NCBI GenBank assembly: GCA_903837255.1
Contig: CAILTZ010000546.1
Span: forward strand, 1-7,224
Direction: 5' to 3'
Origin: an uncultured Pirellula sp.
GTDB lineage: Bacteria; Planctomycetota; Planctomycetia; Pirellulales; Pirellulaceae
DNA: 7,224 nt
Positions within the stretch are counted from its first letter, which is position 1, and each line of letters opens with the position of its first letter. Below, piece after piece: positions 1-7,077 of this stretch. The translations under genes were made by a program, and so were the position numbers. Below the pieces are notes generated by a model. The model saw only the letters and a list, made by a program, of their open reading frames with translations. It did not search any database and was not told the DNA's origin.

Positions 1-80
1 CCCCTAAGAAAGCACGGTAGTCGACTTAAAAAATCGAAAATAACCCTCAGAACGCCAATCCGCCGAGAGATCGGTGCGAA
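1..80. other. Short downstream flank of the giant gene, no clear terminator
   Basis: Only 80 bases follow the TAG stop. Read on the minus strand, there is a 4-bp stem with a 4-base loop (63-74, CCGA/TCGG), and a T6 run lies about 30 bases further on (28-33). The stem is too short and too far from the T run for an intrinsic terminator. No start of a further gene is visible. Confidence 0.6.
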
Positions 81-3000
81 CTATCGCGTCGGCGGTTCGC
101 ACTCCTGGATCCACGCCCCGTAGTCGGGATGATGCACCAAGATCGAGTAACGGGTCACCGTCGACCAATCGTTGGTACTTAACGATGCGTAATCCATCAC
201 CCCTCGCAGGTCGGTATATCCGTCTTTGTAGAAACGAACGCTACCATCGTTATGCTTTGCGTAGACCTTCACATAGGCCCCCTCGATCGGATGCTTGTTA
301 CCCATCGCCAGAACCTGCAATCGCCCGAAGGGAGCCGATAGATTGACGCTCAGTGAACTCGAATAAAGCGGAATACTCCGAACAATCCCACCCGATACGA
401 CTTCGAGGATCATGTTTCGGTTCTTCAGCTCCTCGGGAATCTTCCACTGGGTCTGCTCCCAAGCGGCCTTGGGCTCGACATCGATCGACTTTTTGACGTT
501 CGGTTCGATCACCGCCAGACGGCTCTGGTTCCTACCCAAGAACGGATTGCGGCTGAACATCAGTTCGACATCGACGAAGTAGTAATGGAGTTGGACTTGT
601 TGGATGTTTCGATGCTGGATCCAAATCTGACCATCTTTTTGCGAGAGCTCCAAGCCTGGGAGTTTGGCAGCCCCTTCTTCCAACGCTGCTTCACGGCCAC
701 CTTGCAACTCTCGCTGCGCGTCGTTCTCGAAAGCCCTTTCGTCGGATGGCACGTTCTGTGCGATCTGAGCAGCAAGGGCTCCTTGCTTGATCGCTTCGCG
801 CTCGCGGATCTGTTCGGTCACGGTCTTGAACCATTCGTTCCATCGAGGAACCGGATAGCTCTCATACTTCTTCGCGATCGCTCCGGCTCGATCAAACTCA
901 CCGGTTCGCATGGCAAAATAAGCGTCGAAATAGTCGTACTGCATTTGAGCTTCTGTCGTCTTGCTATCTCCAACGAGACTGGCACGATCGACGCGTTTGA
1001 AATTCGCCAAAGCCTCTTGGGTGCGGTTTTGGATGAGTTGGTAATAAGCCAGCGAGAGCCGTTGGCGAGGCAGGATCTTCGGCTGATGCGAAAGCAAGTC
1101 CAGCAGCTTGCGGTAGTGGTCCGACAAGGCGTCGTTGAGGATCTTCCACTGGGGGCCAAGCCGATGCGTTCTAGCCACCACAATTGGACGGAAATCCAAA
1201 TGCTCATAACGCAAACGGGACTCCAGATCGACATGCATCATCGCATGATCGAGGTAGGGAGAAACCCGCTGAACAATCGGTTCCTGCGATTCGAGAAACT
1301 CTCTCATGCGGCCTAGGTCGCGATGCCGCAAGCTATAACCCCACAGGGTCGGATGGTAGATGCCGATGCTGTCGAGTTTGCTCAGTACCTGCTTCCAAAA
1401 CGCTGCGTCTTGCATCCGCCAAGCGATCAGGTCCAGATCGATCTTTGCAACGTTGGCCGCATCGAGGGCCGAAAGGACTTGGTCGTTGGTCCCCCACGCC
1501 GCGATGTACTCCCACGAGGTGTCGTCGAGACTCAAGGGCGCATCGAGGACTCGCACAGGGCTCGATGCCACATGGGCTAGATACTTGCCAAGGCTCGATG
1601 CCCTTGCTCCATAATGCTGAAACTCGCCAGCGGCTGGGAAATAGAAAACATGCGAGGTTTCCTGCGTGGAGAACGGTGCGAGCTGAAACTCGCGGACCGT
1701 CACGTTTCGACCTGCCTCGAGTGGAATCGACCCTTGAGGCACCTGCATGAGGACTTGGACCCGCATCGAATTTCCCGTCGGGTTGGTCAGCACCACTCGG
1801 TTTCGATAGGGAGTGCCGATGACAAGCTCCTGGCGATTGACCGGTTTGGCGGTGGTGTCGGCGCTCGCTAGATACATGTTTTCGCTCAGCAAAACCCTTG
1901 AGTCTTCGGCTTTATCGGCTATATCGCCGACAGCATTCGGGCCTTGAGCATTCTCCGTCGGTATTGCGACGATCCCTTGGGAATAGACCAAGCTCTTGCC
2001 GGCGCTCTTGTAGATCCATCGCCCGTTTTCGATCGCAAGGCTCCCGGGCTGTGCCTCCAAAGGTAGATCGACAAACGCCAATGCCGCTAGGGCTTCGTTG
2101 GTGCTGCGGGAGGCTAGGTGCAGGTGCTCGGAAACCACGTTCTCTTGCCCCTTGAGCACGTCGATCCAGAACGGACTCGGGGTGATGACGCTGGGGTTTT
2201 GGTTCTCTAACAGAACGTGATCAAATTGCGATTCGGCCCACTTTCGAGTGGCTGCAAGAGGTTGATAAAGCTGGATCTGCTTGCCAAGCCGAGCCAAAGA
2301 TCGGCGACCGCGAAAGTCGAATTCCTCCGAGGACTCTCGCAAGTACCGGTCCGCTTTAGAATCTGCGTCTAGTTGCCTTCCGTCGGCGGGCATGTTCGAT
2401 TCGCTATCCCGCTCGCCGGCTTGGAGGCCAAAGCTCAAACTCTCGGCCCCTGCTTTGTCCTTGGAAAGTTCAACCAAATCCGATTCGGCACGGCCAGCTT
2501 TGCGGGCCATGTTGGCGTTTTTGCCTTCGCCAAGCGCGCGACCCATGCCACCCATGCCGCCGCCGCCACCCATGCCACCCATAGCACCGCCATATCCGCC
2601 TGGCATGCCACCAGGAGCGGCGCCAGAGAGTGGTGCTGAAAGCGATCCATCGACGGTTTGTCCCAACCGAACTCCTCGCTCTAAACTCTCGACTTCCATG
2701 AGTCTGTTTTCATCGGCAAAGTTCTCTACAGTAAAATCATCGAGTCCAAGCGAACTGGTGCGGAGAGCTTGTGTGAACCAATTCGTCTGCGCCTCGATCG
2801 GAATCGGCTGGGCCTTGAGCGTATCTCCCATGAACCGAATCAATCCGGCTTGCTTGTCTGGGAAACGTTTGGCTAACAAGACCCGTTCGAGCGTGTTGAG
2901 TTGCTGGTAACGCCACGGAACGAGATAGCTCGCGAGATTTTGATCGAGGATCCAATCGTCGACCAACTGCCGAGGGGACTTGTTCATCAGATGCGGGACT

Positions 3001-6000
3001 ACGACGCGTTGCATGAACGGTTGATCGTGCTTGAGCAAAAACAGATGGAGTTCGTGGCAAGCGAATTGACTGTACTTGGATTCCTTTTCAGCGTCGCTAA
3101 ATGTGCTCCATTTTTTGAGAAAATCGAACCGACGGAATTGGTCTTGGCCATGCAAGAGCCCGTCGATCATTGGAATAAGGTCCCCGATGGAGTTGTAGAT
3201 GCGGATGCGAGTAACACCAACGTCTCCCAAATCGGTCGCTTGATCGGCCGCAACTGTCAGGACCGATTCCTTTTGGATAAAGTGCTTCTCGAGCTCGAAC
3301 GATTGCTGCAACCGACGATCGGCGAGTTTGCGAGGTCCAGTCCATGGCAGCGCCACTCGGGTCTGGGCGCTGGAACCTGGAGTCAGTGCCACCAAGGCGA
3401 TCTCGGTCAGCCCATCAAACTCCTTGGTGTCGAGCACAATGCGGCCTTGGGCATCGACAGGAATATTCGCAAGAATGCGAGTGCCTTGGGCCAGGAACCC
3501 GTAGTCGCGCGAGTTCCCTGCTGGGGCTTGAACTGCTGAGGGATCGGCTGCGGCAGGGGCTGGGGCTGCCGATCTGGAGGCTGCCCGCTTCTCGGCAATC
3601 GCATCTCCGGCTTGGGCTAGTTGGCTCTCATTGCGAGTTTCGGCAAGTTCCCATGGATTCAGTAGGATCGTCGGGTGGGCGAGCGTGCTGCCGAGCATCC
3701 TCTGGGCTTGTTGCCTTGCCAGTACGTACTGATACTCTTCATCGAGTTTCATCGAATCGACGTAGAAGCTCGGGACGCGGTCGCGCCGCAGAGTCGGAGC
3801 AAAGTTTCGCTGAGTGCGCCGCAGCCAATGGTCGGTCTCGCCATGCGCAAACGGGGCCGCTACGACCAACAACCGTGTGGATGCGTCGGCACCATTCAAA
3901 TCGACTTGTAGCTTGCCGTCGGCCAGTGACACGCGCTCGATGGCAAGGGCTTGGGTTGGTGTTTTGGCCAGCGTCCGATTTTTACCGACAATCCAAGCGT
4001 CACGCCGTTCTCCGGCGGTGATTTGAATCTCGGTACGCATGCCCGACTCATGATCGATCAGTGTGTAGTCACCTGGCTCGAGCTTGGCGATTTCCAGGTG
4101 GCCCGAGAGAATCTTCACCTTGTCGGTATGATCCTCGACGACGACATTGGCGCGCTGCTCGAAGAGCGAAAAGCGTCGTACGGAGCGCTCGATGGCTGCG
4201 ATGCCGACGGTCTTGCTCGGTTGCTGGTCAGCTCCGATCGGAGCAACGACTCGAAGTGTTTCCCCGGTGGGTGCATGGATCGACTGGGGCCAATCGAGCC
4301 CATCGCGATGGATCGGAAATTCGCGACGGGGCATTTCCGCACCGCTAACCCAAAATCGCTCGACTCCCGCGAGTCTCCCTAGTTCGACTTCGCCTTGGGC
4401 ATCGGTGGCCAAGCGGACCGAACGCTGTTGGTTCAAACCAAATAATTTGAAGTCGAACTGAAGGGCCGTGCGGGCGATGGGTTCTCCGTTTCTGCCTCTG
4501 AGCTCCAGCCGATAGCCCTGGTCCGTGCGATTTAGATACGAATCCTGCACCCAAGTGCTACGAGCAAAGTCGTTGACGCTGGTCCGATAGCTCGCGACGA
4601 GCATGCTCCGGGTATCGGTCCGCATCTGCTTGATCTTGGCCTGCAGCGTCCATTCGATTTGCGCAAGTCTCGGGGGAACGCTGAATTCCTGGGTGAGCTC
4701 CTCGTTTTCATCGAGCTTTAGGTTCGCGAAGACTTGGGTGTTGGAGATCCCGTCCAGATCGGTGCTCGTGGCGTGGAGTTCGATGTCGCTAAGGTTGGCA
4801 AGTGGTATCGGTTGGTTGTGGGTTAAAAGCTGTGGGCGAATGACAACCGCCGAGCGGTTGCCAGCGAGGATCGATTGGGGATTGATCAGAAAGTCGGCGC
4901 GTAGCTCGTAGGCTTCCCCGAGATGGTTAAAGGGTTCGAGGACCGCGAAACTGCCATCGACCAACAGCATGTTTTTAAGCTGCGTGGATTGCTCGAAAGG
5001 AATGAGTATCCAACCATCTTGCTCGGGCTGAAATTCACGTTCGCCGATCAGCACACGAGCCGTCGGAACATGCTCTCCTTCGGCATTGACGATGCGCACC
5101 AACTGGCCGGCATCGCTGATCGCCAGGATCGAAGCGAGTTGGCCTTTTTGGACCAAGGCGCGGCTGCGCTGGCCACCGGCGAGGACCTCGACGATCCAGA
5201 CTCCTTGGCCATCGAGTTCCGGAAGTTCGATCGATTCGCGGTGGCGTCGATCGTTTTTCTGAGCGTAAGAAAGTTTGCGTTCGACGTTGGGGACCACTCC
5301 ATCGAGATCCAGCGCCGTCGAGATGGCGGCTTGTTGTTTACTCAAAATGTTCCGAGCATTGAGTCGATAGATTCGAACGAAGAGTTCGGGAGTGTTCTTC
5401 AGATCGAGCGATAAGCTAACTCGCTGATCGGTTTTGAAGATGCTCGGATTGATTGGGGCAAAGCGGACCTCGATACGCTCGGCCAATTCCTTTTGTTCTT
5501 CTGGTGAAAGCTGGGCGTAGTAGGTTTTCGGATCCCCTAGACCATGAAGGATCTTGGTAATCGCAAAGAAGCGTTGCAGGTAGCTGCGGTCCAGTAGGTT
5601 GGCAAAGTCGTCGACATTGGCATCGGTTTGGAAGAAGATTTCCAAGTACTTTTCGATCAGCGGAATATCGTTTCCGATCGGGCGAATCAAGTAAGGGATT
5701 GGGAAGGCAGCGTTGGGATCGACCTGCGTTCTTTCGCGGACGGCATCTCGAAAAGCCGAGGCGCAGATCGGTCGAATGTAAGGCAGCCGCAGATAGCGCT
5801 TCAAGCGTTCGCGATCCGGGGTTCCTTGTTCGAGGTCAAAGACCAACCGTTGGTGAAGCACCGCTGCGATGAGGCTGTTGTGAACTTCGGGGAGGGACAA
5901 GACAAACGCTTCGGCTTGATCGAGTTGCCTTCGCTTGATTACGGGGTCTTGGAGCGACTCATCATCCGAGGGGAGCAGATGCCGGAGAACTTCTAAAACG

Positions 6001-6737
6001 TAGTTGGTGTTTTGGTTTAGCGAGGGGATACGCTTTTGAAGTTCCTGGAGCTGGGGCAGCGTCAGTTCGCGATGGATCGGAGCCCAGCCAAAACCCCGCG
6101 AGTGGATGGTCGTGAGTTCTTCGACCATGCGGTCGATGAGTTTCGGAGAGTCGATCCGGTGGGATCGGTTAAACCATTTCCGCAGCTCGTCGATGTTTGG
6201 GATATCCGCAAGTGCATCGGCCAGGATGCTCTCTTCGATCACATCGATCCCTTGCTGCTTGACCGTGTCTTGGACAATCTTGTTCCAATCCAGCAGGCTC
6301 GGATCGAGTTTGGTTGCCAACTCGGCCGCTTCGTTTTTCTTTGGGGCCGGGTGGGAGCTGGCGATCTGGAATTCGCGCTGCAGGTATTCGATCGTCGCGT
6401 TGGGATTCGCGGAGTATTCGAGGATCGCTTGGCGGGTCTGCATACGGCGGGTCAGGTCGTTTTGGCCATGTTTAGCGATCCATTCATCCAGCAGGCTTCT
6501 GGCTTGGGCAACCCGTCCCTCATTCTGGGCGTGGAGGGTATAGAAGAAAAAATAGTCAGGGGTGTTGGGGATCAGCTCGGCGAGGGTTTCCTCACGCTGG
6601 TCGCTCAGGGCGAATCGCTCGAGGAAACCCACCGGTTCGGAGAGCGTCGCGGATTGGCCCGACTGAGCGTGGAGTTTTGCGGTCATGCAAGAAAGGCTCA
6701 GGATCAGGAAACAGGAGAGGATAAGAATCGGTTGCAT
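81..6737 (-). CDS. Giant secreted multidomain protein, TPR-like and macroglobulin-like, function unknown
   Basis: Encodes 2218 residues, complete. The ATG is the only usual start after an in-frame TGA at 6780-6782; no Shine-Dalgarno is visible. Residues 4-17 are a hydrophobic signal core, with likely cleavage after A24. Residues 45-410 are helical and TPR-like (DYFFFYTLHA at 61, GFGWAPIHREL at 215). Residues 421-960 are beta-rich segments resembling macroglobulin (MG) domains (ELFVRIYRLN at 451). A motif block spans 998-1034 (DEEYQYVLARQ, LLNPWELAET). An Ala/Pro linker lies at 1051-1075. Residues 1140-1340 are helical, 1372-1399 are a Gly/Met linker, 1460-1560 are helical and 1600-1730 are beta. 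Residues 1885-1980 are TPR-like helices and 1980-2035 are charged. Two beta modules close the protein, the last with FYKDGYTDLRG at 2169. The thioester motif CxEQ of alpha-2-macroglobulins is absent, and no catalytic motif or internal membrane span is seen. It probably acts in the periplasm or at the envelope, binding or scaffolding proteins. The gene call is firm; the macroglobulin relation is inferred from pattern. Confidence 0.9.
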   Translation of the reverse strand: MQPILILSCFLILSLSCMTAKLHAQSGQSATLSEPVGFLERFALSDQREETLAELIPNTPDYFFFYTLHAQNEGRVAQARSLLDEWIAKHGQNDLTRRMQTRQAILEYSANPNATIEYLQREFQIASSHPAPKKNEAAELATKLDPSLLDWNKIVQDTVKQQGIDVIEESILADALADIPNIDELRKWFNRSHRIDSPKLIDRMVEELTTIHSRGFGWAPIHRELTLPQLQELQKRIPSLNQNTNYVLEVLRHLLPSDDESLQDPVIKRRQLDQAEAFVLSLPEVHNSLIAAVLHQRLVFDLEQGTPDRERLKRYLRLPYIRPICASAFRDAVRERTQVDPNAAFPIPYLIRPIGNDIPLIEKYLEIFFQTDANVDDFANLLDRSYLQRFFAITKILHGLGDPKTYYAQLSPEEQKELAERIEVRFAPINPSIFKTDQRVSLSLDLKNTPELFVRIYRLNARNILSKQQAAISTALDLDGVVPNVERKLSYAQKNDRRHRESIELPELDGQGVWIVEVLAGGQRSRALVQKGQLASILAISDAGQLVRIVNAEGEHVPTARVLIGEREFQPEQDGWILIPFEQSTQLKNMLLVDGSFAVLEPFNHLGEAYELRADFLINPQSILAGNRSAVVIRPQLLTHNQPIPLANLSDIELHATSTDLDGISNTQVFANLKLDENEELTQEFSVPPRLAQIEWTLQAKIKQMRTDTRSMLVASYRTSVNDFARSTWVQDSYLNRTDQGYRLELRGRNGEPIARTALQFDFKLFGLNQQRSVRLATDAQGEVELGRLAGVERFWVSGAEMPRREFPIHRDGLDWPQSIHAPTGETLRVVAPIGADQQPSKTVGIAAIERSVRRFSLFEQRANVVVEDHTDKVKILSGHLEIAKLEPGDYTLIDHESGMRTEIQITAGERRDAWIVGKNRTLAKTPTQALAIERVSLADGKLQVDLNGADASTRLLVVAAPFAHGETDHWLRRTQRNFAPTLRRDRVPSFYVDSMKLDEEYQYVLARQQAQRMLGSTLAHPTILLNPWELAETRNESQLAQAGDAIAEKRAASRSAAPAPAAADPSAVQAPAGNSRDYGFLAQGTRILANIPVDAQGRIVLDTKEFDGLTEIALVALTPGSSAQTRVALPWTGPRKLADRRLQQSFELEKHFIQKESVLTVAADQATDLGDVGVTRIRIYNSIGDLIPMIDGLLHGQDQFRRFDFLKKWSTFSDAEKESKYSQFACHELHLFLLKHDQPFMQRVVVPHLMNKSPRQLVDDWILDQNLASYLVPWRYQQLNTLERVLLAKRFPDKQAGLIRFMGDTLKAQPIPIEAQTNWFTQALRTSSLGLDDFTVENFADENRLMEVESLERGVRLGQTVDGSLSAPLSGAAPGGMPGGYGGAMGGMGGGGGMGGMGRALGEGKNANMARKAGRAESDLVELSKDKAGAESLSFGLQAGERDSESNMPADGRQLDADSKADRYLRESSEEFDFRGRRSLARLGKQIQLYQPLAATRKWAESQFDHVLLENQNPSVITPSPFWIDVLKGQENVVSEHLHLASRSTNEALAALAFVDLPLEAQPGSLAIENGRWIYKSAGKSLVYSQGIVAIPTENAQGPNAVGDIADKAEDSRVLLSENMYLASADTTAKPVNRQELVIGTPYRNRVVLTNPTGNSMRVQVLMQVPQGSIPLEAGRNVTVREFQLAPFSTQETSHVFYFPAAGEFQHYGARASSLGKYLAHVASSPVRVLDAPLSLDDTSWEYIAAWGTNDQVLSALDAANVAKIDLDLIAWRMQDAAFWKQVLSKLDSIGIYHPTLWGYSLRHRDLGRMREFLESQEPIVQRVSPYLDHAMMHVDLESRLRYEHLDFRPIVVARTHRLGPQWKILNDALSDHYRKLLDLLSHQPKILPRQRLSLAYYQLIQNRTQEALANFKRVDRASLVGDSKTTEAQMQYDYFDAYFAMRTGEFDRAGAIAKKYESYPVPRWNEWFKTVTEQIREREAIKQGALAAQIAQNVPSDERAFENDAQRELQGGREAALEEGAAKLPGLELSQKDGQIWIQHRNIQQVQLHYYFVDVELMFSRNPFLGRNQSRLAVIEPNVKKSIDVEPKAAWEQTQWKIPEELKNRNMILEVVSGGIVRSIPLYSSSLSVNLSAPFGRLQVLAMGNKHPIEGAYVKVYAKHNDGSVRFYKDGYTDLRGVMDYASLSTNDWSTVTRYSILVHHPDYGAWIQECEPPTR
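2541..2624 (-). repeat. Low-complexity Gly/Met-rich linker inside the giant gene
   Basis: Residues 1372-1399 contain 17 glycines and 5 methionines among 28 residues, built from GGM and GGMG units. On the plus strand this appears as repeated ccacccatg and gccgcc words. It separates the helical region that ends near residue 1340 from the second half of the protein. It is followed by a charged, probably disordered stretch up to about residue 1460. It is likely a flexible spacer. Similar Gly/Met tracts are common in planctomycete proteins, which is part of the taxonomic guess. The DNA repeat could change length by slippage in whole codons. Confidence 0.85.
3515..3587 (-). other. Ala/Pro-rich interdomain linker inside the giant gene
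   Basis: Residues about 1051-1075 are dominated by Ala, Pro and Ser (SAAPAPAAADPSA). They separate the conserved-looking block ending LLNPWELAET (1025-1034) from the next beta segment (1080-1130). This marks a domain boundary and is probably exposed and flexible. In true alpha-2-macroglobulins a protease-sensitive bait region sits between MG domains ahead of the thioester domain. This linker is in a broadly comparable place, but nothing in the sequence shows that it acts as bait. Confidence 0.6.
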
Positions 6738-6760
6738 ATCTGTACTGACGGCTGGATCGA

Positions 6761-6786
6761 GGTGTTGAATCGTGGTGTTTCAATCG
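6761..6786. repeat. Imperfect 13-bp tandem direct repeat upstream of the giant gene
   Basis: The words ggtgttgaatcg (6761-6772) and ggtgtttcaatcg (6774-6786) are near-copies in tandem, 24 to 49 bases upstream of the giant gene's ATG. They also contain a 5-bp inverted repeat, TTGAA (6765-6769) and TTCAA (6779-6783). A paired regulator site or a leader element is possible, but short similarities like this also arise by chance. Confidence 0.35.
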
Positions 6787-6931
6787 GCTTGCAATACATC
6801 TTAGATCGACCGGGGCCTGGGGCGACCTCAACGGCAAGAAAATGATGGATTTACGCAAGGTCCAACGTTTCTGCAACGGTTTTATTAGGACCAAAAAACT
6901 AAAAATCCTCATTGCCATCGGTCTGATCCAT

Positions 6932-6964
6932 CCCCCGAGGCCTGATGTTGTTGGCCGCTAGGGG
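6932..6964. repeat. Imperfect inverted repeat in the intergenic region
   Basis: CCCC (6932-6935) pairs with GGGG (6961-6964), and GGCC (6939-6942) pairs with GGCC (6953-6956). The two 4-bp stems are separated by an internal loop and enclose a 10-base loop. No T tract follows closely on either strand, so it is not a standard terminator. It could be a protein-binding dyad or have no function. Confidence 0.3.
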
Positions 6965-7029
6965 TTCATAGACGGCATTCCCGCTCTTAACGCGCCTTTT
7001 CGCCCCTCTGTTGGAGACTTGTGAAAAAG

Positions 7030-7050
7030 TTGACCCCTCTACTGGGTTAA
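7030..7050. promoter_or_regulatory. Possible operator palindrome overlapping the -35 box and spacer
   Basis: TTGACCC (7030-7036) and GGGTTAA (7044-7050) form an interrupted palindrome with a 7-base centre. Six of the seven base pairs are symmetric, the exception being 7032/7048. It covers the -35 box and most of the spacer of the plus-strand promoter, where a dimeric repressor would block RNA polymerase. The symmetry is seen; the regulatory role is inferred. Confidence 0.4.
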
Positions 7051-7058
7051 GCTATACT
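7030..7058 (+). promoter_or_regulatory. Sigma-70-type promoter reading toward the right edge
   Basis: A TTGACC -35 box (7030-7035) and a TATACT -10 box (7053-7058) are separated by exactly 17 bases. Five of six bases match the consensus in each box. Transcription would start near 7065 and read rightward, away from the giant gene, into the open frame beginning at GTG 7078 with a leader of only about 13 bases. No extended TG precedes the -10. It is the clearest regulatory signal in the window. Confidence 0.7.
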
Positions 7059-7077
7059 CAGTGGCCCTCGACGATCC

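Larger units (their letters stand above)
6738..7077. promoter_or_regulatory. Divergent intergenic region
   Basis: About 340 bases separate the ATG of the minus-strand giant gene from the proposed GTG of a plus-strand gene. For the plus strand it holds a strong promoter (7030-7058). For the minus strand no strong promoter is seen. The best -10 is TAAGAT at 6798-6803 (minus strand), but the matching -35 position (6821-6826, GTCGCC) is poor, so the giant gene may need an activator or another sigma factor. A 13-bp imperfect direct repeat and an imperfect dyad are listed separately. No convincing small gene, tRNA or insertion sequence was found here. Confidence 0.6.

Noticed and set aside
63..74. 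Small hairpin after the giant gene as an intrinsic terminator
   Set aside because: The stem is only 4 bp and the T run is about 30 bases away, so it does not meet the usual form.
585..1316. Plus-strand open frame of 243 codons
   Set aside because: It lies wholly antisense to the TPR-like and C-terminal coding part of the giant gene, whose sense frame is clearly the real one.
2537..2613. Repeated ccaccc/catgcc words as a DNA satellite or CRISPR-like array
   Set aside because: They are explained by Gly and Met codons of the linker; there are no regular spacers.
6036..6845. Plus-strand open frame of 269 codons overlapping the 5' end of the giant gene
   Set aside because: It is antisense to the signal peptide and TPR-like region, its product has no recognisable features, and no promoter or ribosome site precedes it. 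Long antisense frames are expected opposite a GC-rich coding region.
6841..6900. CGTT-TCTGC-AACG hairpin followed by GGTTTTATT as a plus-strand terminator
   Set aside because: The stem is only 4 bp, the T run is short, and no plus-strand gene ends there.
6592..6918. Minus-strand frame of 108 codons starting in the intergenic region (MAMRIFSFLVLIKPL...)
   Set aside because: The start looks mildly signal-like, but more than half of the frame overlaps the giant gene out of frame and the product becomes basic and featureless. No promoter fits.
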